In this document: positions 1 through 10,000 of the stretch, in pieces
Layout: each line of letters starts with the position of its first letter
Numbering within the stretch: the stretch's first letter is position 1
Assembly: GCA_947652115.1 (NCBI GenBank)
Contig: OX393570.1
Span: 3,651,817 to 3,715,816 of the forward strand
Reading direction: 5' to 3'
DNA: 64,000 bases
Source: Blastomussa wellsi
Taxonomy: Eukaryota; Cnidaria; Anthozoa; Scleractinia; Plerogyridae
Translations under genes and position numbers: made by a program
Notes under the pieces: model-generated
Told to the model about the DNA's origin: nothing
The model's input: only the letters and a program-made list of their open reading frames with translations
Databases searched by the model: none

Positions 1-1056
1 TGACTTAGTTTGATGAAATTATTTGCTTTCAGATTAAGTATCAGCTAAATTTTTAATTACTTTATCTGAAATTCAAAGTTGACTCGAACATAAATAAGTT
101 GAAACAAATTATTTTTTGAATGAATTTTATTATTCACATTTACCTTGATCAAGACCTAATATCAGAAAACAAAGAGTTCTGGCTCATGTCACAAATTGAT
201 CCATGTTATGGAAAATACATGTAGTTCTCATTTATCCATGCTACAGTATTATGCAGACTTTCTTCTGTGTTCAAAAACATTTTAATTCAAAATCAAATGG
301 ACTGCTTTAATATTTGGCTGTTTTCCTTTTGTTGTATGCTTAAGCCTTGTTAATATTATTATGAGAGAAAAATAGATTGAAACATTCCAATGTTTGAACA
401 TTCAAAAAACTTTAAGTAAATTAGATAAAATTAAAGATAACAGGATCGCTTTTATTTGCCTTTTTTATTTTACAGTTATCGCTATCATTAATATTCATAT
501 TCTCAGTTATGTGACCCACTTCCAACTGCCTGTTTACAATTTTCCTGAATCAACAAATCCGAACAGTTGACATTTAACCACCTCTATATGTGCTAGCTAC
601 AGTACTAGTTTAACTATAGAGCACTCTAATAACTGATGACAATTTCAACGCACTATCTGGTTAAAAATAATAACCATATATAAAACCATGTATTGTACAG
701 CAATGGAGCTAGTGACAATAACATGAAAATATCAGTAATTGTATATGGTACCTTATTTAATGATTCATACGTCAATTAATTATCATAATTTATTTATGCG
801 CTTATAAATAATAATTTATTGCAGACAATTAATAGCTGAAATAGAACAGAATCTGACATGCCAGCACTGAATATATATTATTAATAATATTGTAGCAAAA
901 TGATGAACAGTCAAGTCATATGAAGGAATTTTTTCGTGCTAGAGCAAATGAAAGAGCAAATGAAATAAATTCTGAGTTCTCCCATGAATTTTTCCTACCA
1001 GTCACCCTCAAGGAGAGCCTGAATTTTTTTTCTGACAAATTAAAGGTTTGCCAATG
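1..1056. other. AT-rich intergenic flank, no gene seen
   Basis: This AT-rich stretch has no open reading frame longer than about 65 codons and no recognisable exon. I see no RNA gene or clear repeat in it. It may be intergenic or an intron of a gene extending beyond the left edge. Confidence 0.5.
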
Positions 1057-1399
1057 CAGGGGCGTAGCGACCATATACACTTGTACGCACGTGCGTACCT
1101 CGGAAATCTAAAAATTATATGTATTTATTTATAGATTTTATGGCGAAAAGTGACCTTTATACATGTCAAAGGTTGTCATATAAACAACTAAGTTATTGAG
1201 TAGTTATATAGTGTTTTTTCATGCTTTGATTTATGAAACTTCCCCCCAGAAAACATGGCAAATGGCATTTCCGAGGCCCTAAAAATAAAAATTTTCTGGA
1301 GTAGCATGCCCCAGCAACCCTCTCCCTGAGTAGCTTGCGCCTTTGGTGCTCGATTACCTTCTCCTTTCATGTGTACCTAGGCAGCACGCTACGCCGCTG
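1057..1399. mobile_element. hAT-like MITE (about 343 bp)
   Basis: The left end reads caggggcgtagcg and the right end reads cgctacgccgctg, so the two 13-bp termini match as inverted repeats at 12 of 13 positions. A CAGNGGCGTAGC terminus is typical of non-autonomous hAT elements. The interior has no coding capacity. The expected 8-bp target duplication is not evident (tgccaatg against cattgact), so the assignment rests on the termini alone. Confidence 0.55.
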
Positions 1400-1710
1400 C
1401 ATTGACTGAAAACATCTTTCTTAACTTGTATAAACCAGCACCTGATTCTATCTGTTTGATAATTTATTAGTCATAAATAAAAATTTTGGTAGATTTCAAA
1501 ATAAATCTGATGAAAAATGTCTTGGAGTATGTGACCATTTATTTGAAGTTTCTTGTAGCAAACTGACCTCACATAAGCATCATGTTCAATCACAACCAAT
1601 TTTTAATTGAAACGTCATCAGTCTGGGTTGTTTTGGGAGTGAAACTCAAAAGAACAGGTACAGAACAACTCAGTCTAATCCAGCCTCAGATTTTTTTCTT
1701 CTGGGCTGCT

Positions 1711-2040
1711 GTAATGTGGGAAGCGTGGTGGCCTAATGATTAGTGCACTGGACTCCGGATTGGACGGTCCGGCTTCAAGCCCTGGCTGTTGCCTTGTGCT
1801 TCGTTTTTGGGTGAGAAACTTAACTCTTACAGTGTCTCTCTCCATCCTAGCCTCCTACGCAGACGTTCTTTTGCTCGTCACACCCCGAGGCTATCTCCAC
1901 CCAGGTGTATAAATGGGTACCGGCAAAATACTGCTGGGGGTAACCCTGCAATGGACTAGCATCCCCCTAGAGTTGAAATATTCCTAGCCACTTAATGCTA
2001 CTGAAACAGGGATAAGCTCCAGCAGTTTGCGCCACTAGGC
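1711..2040 (+). mobile_element. tRNA-derived SINE, full-length-like copy
   Basis: A tRNA-like head carries a box-A-like segment (tggcctaatgattagtgcac, near 1729) and a box-B-like segment (ggcttcaagcc, 1771-1781). A body follows with the phrases taactcttacagtgtctctc and ggactagcatcc. Related body phrases recur near 44677-44790, which marks this as an interspersed family and not a working tRNA gene. Boundaries are approximate. Confidence 0.6.
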
Positions 2041-2722
2041 TTGAACCCTTGCTGTAATGCTTGTTAATGGTCACCCTCCCAAATAAGTATGGTACTGCCC
2101 TGAATAATTCTAGTGCAACAAATTTAGCACTGCAATGAAAACACAAAGTTTCAAGAGTACTGCAGTCCATGATTGAATAATCCTCTATGATTATGACAAA
2201 AAATGATATTCTTGATTTTGTTCAGTGCACTTTTTCCCTTGCAGGGATTAACTATCATTCTTATCTTTGGAATTCTATTACAGCTTATTTTCATAGGTTG
2301 CACTAATAAACCAAATAAGGTTACTTTTATGTAAAAACTTCTTGCCATGGCAACATGTAACAGTAACAAAGAGAAGACAAACCTTGACGGTATTTGGAAA
2401 CCAACGTTTCAGCTCCTAAACTCATAATGGCACACTGCTTCTGAAAACCTGTCAACGAATTCAAAACAAAAAGGTAAACAAATCGAGAGACTTGTGTAGT
2501 ACGGACTGGAAATTATCTTTAAATTTATGGTGGCTCTGGCCCCTACAAAAAGATTTTTTCATTTATCAAAAATGTTTCTTGTAAATTTGGTATAAGTTTT
2601 TCCTTTTGACAGGTTACCAGGCAACACATTTCGATGCCATTTGGATCAGGCCAATATGAATGTTACTGTCATGTCATCAAGCTAGTTCTCTAATAGATCC
2701 TTTGCAACCTGGGTGTGTGTGT

Positions 2723-2996
2723 GGGGGAGGGGGGGGGGGTACTTGACCCATGTTTGGGTATAGGGGTGCTGCTGGAGGTTGAAACCCTGGCCCTGTTTTG
2801 GACAAAAATAATGTCAAGGACAAAGGCAAACGTTTTTCATGCTATAGCACTAATATCGAGTCCTGAAATAATCTTGTGTTGACTGCTTAAATAAATACTT
2901 GAAATTATAAACCCTGTTAAAGACTGAGGGGTCAAAGACCTTACCCTATCCAGTGGCATGTCCCTATAAGGGAGTACCCTGGCCTCCCCCTCCCCC
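2723..2996. mobile_element. G-rich-terminus MITE
   Basis: The left end runs from a G tract into gggggtacttgacccatg. The right end, reverse-complemented, starts gggggagggggaggccaggg and continues into a tact motif. The termini are therefore imperfect inverted repeats around an AT-richer, non-coding core. No target duplication could be assigned because of the homopolymer runs. Confidence 0.45.
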
Positions 2997-3670
2997 AAAG
3001 GATTTTGCAGCTAGGCCATAAAATTAGGGGCTAGAGCTTACAGAAATAGAAATGCTACAGAAATGCTATTTTTGACATGCTCTTTGCATTTCTGGCACTC
3101 TTTAAATTATAGCCCATAATATAAAAAATAACAAAAAAAATTGGTCATGTGACCCCTGAGCTGAAAAGGGCCTCTTCTGCCAAAGATGGAAAGGTCTGAC
3201 CTTTTATAACAGTCCGCAAGCAGAGTTCCCTTCAATCTTTTTCGTAGTAGGGGACAGGGAAGGGAGGTGTGGAAGCCTGGGAGAGTAGGCCTAGGGGGAG
3301 GGAGGTGAATGGGAGGCAGGAGAAGAGAATGCGCAAAGTGGGATTCACAAGGTGTTGGGAGCTGAGAAAATCAGAAAAAACTGCAACATTGTATAATAAA
3401 GCAAAAGAGTGGGAGCCACTAAATAGGGGCGGGAACAGGGCGTCAAAGAAGCAGGAGGTTAAGACCCCACCTTTTATGTTGAGCAGGCTGTGGGCTGCCT
3501 GTGGAATAAATTGTGACTTAAATGAAAGAAAGAATATTGGATTTTTGCTCTTTTTTATTATTCAATGCGTTTTGAGCTATTTTTGGCGCTAGAAAGGGTC
3601 ATGAATGAAGTCATTTATGTTTCTTCGACGTTTACTCGTGGAAGAGCTTCTTTGAAAGAAAATCCATTTC

Positions 3671-3722
3671 AGCCAATCACTTAGCGCTGATGTGATCACG
3701 TGACTGACATCCATGGCGGTCC
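3671..3722 (+). promoter_or_regulatory. Probable promoter of the zinc-finger gene (CCAAT box plus E-box)
   Basis: A CCAAT box lies at 3673-3677 and a perfect CACGTG E-box at 3697-3702 in the context atcacgtgac, a USF/Myc-type site. These sit about 290 bp upstream of the start codon at 3987. No TATA box is evident, which fits a broadly expressed nuclear factor. The start site is inferred to lie between about 3720 and 3800. Confidence 0.4.
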
Positions 3723-3986
3723 TTCCCTCACTCGCCTCGTGCTGGTGATAGATGCATCGGTTCGCTATCTCACAAATAAACTGAATTCTGAGACGTTTGC
3801 AACACGAAAGGTACCTAGAGACGTGCCAGTGGAACATCACATTATTAAATAACGCTGTTCACCGTTCGACAGCTTTGAATTTAAGCAAGCAATCGACTAA
3901 AACTTCGATATTTTCTCATCGATTTTGGCGTCGTTTCATTGTAGGTTGTTCGCATACTGACGCGTCCTTCTGGGAAGTGACTAAAC

Positions 3987-4059
3987 ATGTCGTTTGAAGA
4001 CGGTGGAGATCTGGCGTCTTTCGCTGCGATTGCCGAGTCGACCATTGCTAACAAAGAAG
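3987..4059 (+). CDS. Zinc-finger gene, coding exon 1
   Basis: This exon encodes 24 residues beginning [12 protein letters not shown] and leaves one base of a split Gly codon. The donor is AAG|GTAAGC at 4060. The short acidic N-terminus resembles the exon 2 composition that follows. Confidence 0.8.
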
Positions 4060-7000
4060 GTAAGCTAAGACAAGTAAAAACAGAGATAAGCCAACGAAAT
4101 TGACTAATCGAGTAAGCGAACACTTGTATCCCTCGATGCTCGAGTTGGCGAACATTTCGTCATCACTCTCGGCGTATATCCTCCAGACACACACACACAC
4201 CATTTTCTTCGCAAAGAGTTTGCAGTGTTTTTGCAAACTGAACGAAAAGTTTTGTTGTTTTCCGGGACCCAGTCCTTCCTCTAGAAAGCAAGTCTTTCCC
4301 AGGTCTTCAAAAGATTGAAGTGTTATGGCGGTCGCCCCAGACTTCTTTATGAGAAATATCCTTTCCCAAGCTTTCTAAATTCCACAGAAACAACAAGATA
4401 TTCTTTCTGCTTTGCTGCACTAAGCTGTTGGTGCTAAAATTAGCGTTGTTCTTCCCCGACATTGTTGAAATAATTTCGTTGCGAGTTGTGTCTTCGAAGG
4501 TTGTTTCTTTCTCTCAATATGGTGTCACATAATTTTAAAGCGTATTTCAAGCAGTTTTTAGGCGTCAGTGCTCTCTCAAAAGTGGAAAATCATATTTGTT
4601 TTACTGTCGTGAATGTTTATGTAGGGCTTTGGGTTTAGAGTATTTCAGAACCTCTTTCGGTGGAAACTAGAATATATCCAATAATAGAAAGGACGTTCAA
4701 CATTTAGCGCCATTTTCACAAGACAATTTGCATAAAGGTGTGAAACACTACGACAGGCATTTGTGTTGATTCAAATCGGGAAGACTCCGCGTTAGTTTAA
4801 AGGGGAATGCGTTTAAACTGGCATGGTTCATGCTAACTATTTCAGGTATAGCAAATCTGCTTTTATGTTGCAAATCTAATTTGTTGTAAATTTCTGGGCT
4901 GTTTTGTTTTCTCTAAATTTATGCACCTATCAATGTTAAGCCCTAGGGTGGGGGGACAGACCCAGAGGATTTTGACATTTTTATGGACGCCAGAGTCAAA
5001 TTCACCACCCCTGGGCACCCAGTGAATGTCAAATTCCCGTAGAGTAACTCATGAATACAGACTATCCAACCATCTGAGTACTTATGAATAATCAGTAGAA
5101 ACTTTTCAAATTTTAAGGCTCGAAAATGCCATTTCTAGGGTTCTGGGACGACAATTTCTGTCAAGAATATTCGGTAAATTGTCATTTTTTATTTTATCAG
5201 GATATCGGAGTGTAACTTGTTACAAATTTTAGAAAAATATCAGAACAGATGTCAAAATCAGGATTTTTCCTGTTCCGATTGCATGTTGGTATGTTGGTTG
5301 GGATTCAGAATTTTCAATCAAAATCTGGATAATGCAGACGAGACAGTCTGCTAGTCGGAATATATATGTAAACAAACAGAGAAAAGAAGAAAGCACAAAA
5401 GATATAAGGGAGTTTGTACTCGTAAGAACACGAGAATAGGCTAAAAACATCAGAAGCGATGCCCTAGATGTTAGGAAACTTACCTTTGCTTACCTTTCGT
5501 TCGCTCATGGCGAAAAAACTTCAAAACAATGCGGAAAATCAATGGAGATCTTTGAGGGGCGACTTATTTCCAGGTTCTTATTTCCCGTCCCAGGGGCAGC
5601 GCTCGACTGTCAAGATTCCTACCCAAGGGAAAGCTGGCTGAGTCAATTTCCCGTGGGTAGCCCCCCTCCACCCTGGGGCTTAGCATTGATAGGTGCATTA
5701 TTTGTAAACATGTTCAGCAACTATGAAGTCTTCTTTGCAGCCATTTACTTGGATTGTTGGCAAACCGTTTCTTTCTCCTTGCAATCTTACACAAGTAAAA
5801 ATGTGGTAGTGACATTTGTATAAAGTTCATACTGAGTTTTAAGGAGACTTAATTTGGCTTTGGGAAATTGGTTTGCATAACGCTTGTTTGTGAGGACTCG
5901 ACATTGAACAGTTCAGTTTCAAGGATAGCCAGGATCCTTGTCTTACCCCCCACTGCATCTCTCTCCAGCAAGGAGAATAAATATTATGTATCAAACAAGT
6001 GCTCTAGATTAACTTCAGTTGGCAAAAGTTTTTGTTTAACTAACACTTTTTATCGCAGGAGAAAATATGGAAGTTACTGCAGAGGCAGGTTCTCCTAAGA
6101 ATCAGGAAGAGATGGTTGTAAAGGATGAACAAGCTGCTAATAATGAAAGCAACGAAGATGGCCCAGCTGATCAACAGAGTACTGAACCATCTGCAGCTGA
6201 GGCATCAAATGACACTGAAGGCGCCACTGAAACAGATTCCAATGCTGCCCAGCTGACAACTGAACAGCAGCGTACTTATGCCAACCTTCAGCCGATTTTC
6301 CTAGCTATGGAGATGGGACAGGAAGCTGCTGCCAACCAGGAGCAAGAACAGAGCCAAGATAGTGCAACAGTAGAGATTGGGCAGCAGCAAGCGGCTTACA
6401 TTGCAGCGAACAGTGAGCAGTTTAACCAGCCATCCCAAGCAGCTAGCGTGCTGCTTAGTAACATCACGTCTTCAGGTTCTGAAACCCCTACCTCCTTGGC
6501 GTCGATTCTCCAAGATGTTGTGTCTGGAATGCAAAGTGGTACAGGAACAGTCCCGGCAGCTATTATCACAGATCCAAACTCTGGCAGTGGCTCTTTCCTG
6601 ATTGTCAATCAAAATGGCGTGCCAATTGTCCGACCTGTACTCGTCTCAAACCTCCCAGCAGGTGGGGTTGGCCAAGGGGGTGCAGTGAGTGTTTCTGCTG
6701 AAACCTTGCAGGTGTTGACAGCTGGTCTTCATGCTGTTGATGATGGTTCAGGTGCAAGTGGCCAAGAAACAGTGACTGTAGATGTCAGTGCAGAGACTGA
6801 AGGTACTTTTAGTGCTTTATGGCAGTTTCGTTGTTGATAACATATTGAAAACTGGTAAATTTTCAGCTTGGTGAATAAATAATAAGATGAAAATAATGTC
6901 CATTATGTCACGAACATGGGAGGAAGAAAAAACCTGAGTCCATGACCGGATTCAAATCCATGACCTCCCAGATACCGGCTTGTTAGATGTCCAATTGGTA

Positions 7001-10000
7001 GACCATGGGTTTGAATCACTTCAGAGACTCAGATTTTTCTTTGCCGTATGCTCATAACATGTACAGTAAACACCTTGTAAATACTTGTGAAACAAGCATG
7101 ACACAAGTGAAATAAGGACAAGCATAAGCACAAGAAAGAAGGAACATTTGTTTATTTCACCTGTGTTATGCTTATTTCACAAGTGTGAACTGGGCTTTAA
7201 TGTTTATCAGTTTGTTGTTGCTGTGCAGTTTGATAATTTTGATAATACTGTTCTTACTTCATATATTTTGTGTATTTTTAATTTTGTAGGTACAAGTGGT
7301 GGCGGAGAGTTGTCAGTGGAAGCCACTGTGGATATTGGTACAGATAATGTTGCTGTGGTAGCTGGAACTCAAGCGGCTGTGACACAAGCAGTGGGTGACA
7401 CTGGAACTGAGCTGGAAGAAGGTGAAATTGAGGCTGTTTCATTGCAAAGTAAGTTAAACTATAAATTCCAATTCTTATAATTTAATAAATTATTCCTTGA
7501 TTCATGTTTCTGGTTTTTGAGTAAATGAGTCAGCAGTTTGAGTCTCAAAAAAAGTTGCAGTTTAGAGTGAGAGGTCAGTGGCTTACATGCTGCTCAGTAC
7601 TTCAGAGTACTTCTCCATGTGGAGAAATGCGGGACTGTCACTAAGGGCTGGGAAATCCCCCCAGCTACTATGAGTTTGAACCTTGGCTACTTCGAAACAA
7701 AACCAAAACACTGGAAAGTGAAAAATACATCAAACAAGAAAATCCCCGGCTATTTTTTTACTTTCCCTTCCTACTCGAAAAATTAGTGACAGCCCTGGAA
7801 ATGTGCCGCCTACTTGTCTCTTAATACTCTAAATGTTTGAGAAGCAGTGGGCTTCACCTAAATGTTACGACAAGAAGCCCAAAAGTGTGACTCTGTGGCT
7901 CATACAAGTAAGTCACAAGACTTGACTTGAATTCCTAAACAAATTTGAATTTAGAAGTGTTGGTTTTTGTGGATGAACCTGGAGAGAAACCCTTGGGAAA
8001 AGAATGAGAACCAACAATGATGAATTCAACCCACATGATACTGGGTGAACCCGGACCACATTGGTGGGAGGAGAGCGCTGCCACCACTGTGTCATCCCTG
8101 CTCCCAAATCAGAAGTCAGCCGGAAGCCTTCCTTAGCTTCTGACTGAAACTTTTGGGCTCCTTACAGTAAGCATTCTTGCTAGTCTGTCTTTCCATCTCT
8201 CCTGTCACTCTACTGAGAAGAGTAGTAATAATAATAATTAATACAAAGTGTGAGGTTTAATTATGTGTAGCCACCCAGATATCACTACAGTTACATTGAT
8301 GTTTATTTGACCACTCAAGACGTACTGTTTACGTGTAATGTGTCATGCTGTCCACAGAGCCCATCACACCCAGGAACCCAACTGGCAAAAGGAAGTTAAG
8401 TGATGGCCCTAGGGTGTGTGAACAGTGCAACAAAAGCTTCAAGTACCCATCAGATCTGAAGAAGCACTTGCAGATTCACACAGGTGAGTGTCTTTCCACC
8501 CTTGTTTTGGCCTTAATTTTTGCACTCCAAGCTTCTGTAACCAGACACCCTTTAGATGTGAAAACGTGTCCACTTACAGGAAGGAGAGGTGTTCATGTAT
8601 TCAATTTTTTTTGCTCTTTCATAGATTGTCATGCTTAACCATCTATGGACGTTTGTGATGGTTTTAAAAATGGGCAAGTTATAAGAGAGCAGGGGCCAAG
8701 GGGCGAGAAATGGGCAGGGATGCATTTTGCCTAGAGCACCCTAAGTGAGACCAAACATCCTAAATTACACCCCTAAGTGAGGTGACGAATGTTCTGGTTT
8801 GTTTCATGTGGGAGTTTCCTTCCCCCTCCACAGGAGAAGAGGCTAAAAGAGGAGGGATGACACAGAGAGACATTAATTTCAAACACTACATTTTTAAACC
8901 GTAGTGAACAGGCTTGTCCCATGAAGTAACATTGTCACGTGGCCATAATCGTACATTGGAGATTCAAGTGCAATGTACTTGTATCACTTGCATGTATTGT
9001 AGATATAAAGAAGTTCAAGTGTGAAGACTGTGGCCGGTTCTTCCGCCGCCTTCATCAGCTGAATGTGCACCAAAGGATCCATTCTGGTGAAAAGCCCTAC
9101 GTATGCAACAGGTGTGGTCGTTAATACAAATTTAATTAAACAAGTACATGCTTGCCAAGAGATATCAAATAGACTTCCAGTCTCTTGATAATATCCTTCT
9201 AGAGAAAAGTCTCCGTGCCTATCTGATAAAGGACTGCCAGTAGACTGCTGGAATATTTTTATAGCATTAAGATGCCAAGGGTTTATTTATTTTAAATGCA
9301 TGTATGATCAGTAAAGTGTAATTTCCTTACAATCCTTGCCGTGTGCTAGATTTTTCTAGTCCACTGATATAGGAAACTGAATCAGAGCAGTGTTTAGGGA
9401 GAATAATAGACGACATAGATGGGGGTAGACAATCCCGGTACAAGGCCAGAGCAAAGAGCAAACTTAAGACGATAACTTGCAAAGTAAAATGCCAAGACAG
9501 AATTGCGAACCCGGAGTAGGAAGGACGAAACTCCCTGAGGAAGCTGCCGTCACACTCGGTGGTTTTACGTGAGGTCGTTAAACTGTTGCGAGAGGGACGA
9601 CCCAAACGATCTTCAGTGATCATTCGTTTGTTCAAAATAATGTTTTAAATATATCAATTTTAATAAACTGAAGAACTATGACAAATCTCGGGAAATCGAC
9701 GGTGCAGGTGATTGCTGTCTTCGCGAACAAATTTTTAGAGGGGTCTTGTGCTGCCGTTTTCGAATTCCGGATTATTTTGAAGTTTGCGTTTGTGAACTTT
9801 TTAATTAATTTATCGCTAGATGTGGAGTAAATGTGTTTTTAATTGAGAAAAAAGCGATAGTCTCTTAATTGAATTAGATTAGTGACTTGCTATTTATCTG
9901 GCATGAAAACCTGTGAACATTTCAAGTATCACGTCACACCAACATTTCCTTTCAGTCTGGAAGTCAGAAAAAGTTTGACAACGTGCGAAACGTCTTTCAA

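Noticed and set aside
1711..1800. tRNA gene
   Set aside because: Box A and box B are recognisable but no proper acceptor stem or anticodon arm is visible, and body sequence shared with another copy shows a SINE.
2723..2750. G-quadruplex regulatory element
   Set aside because: The G run is a homopolymer at a MITE end; other C/G runs (13783, 57076, 60054) are similar simple tracts without clear context.
8345..8638. Single-exon reading of the finger 1 frame starting at 8345
   Set aside because: The ATG lies in the intron before the tgtccacag acceptor and the frame runs past a good donor at 8484; the spliced model explains both ends.
9327..9635. 102-codon minus-strand frame inside zinc-finger intron 5
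   Set aside because: No domain, no splice context and on the opposite strand of a well-supported gene; likely chance.
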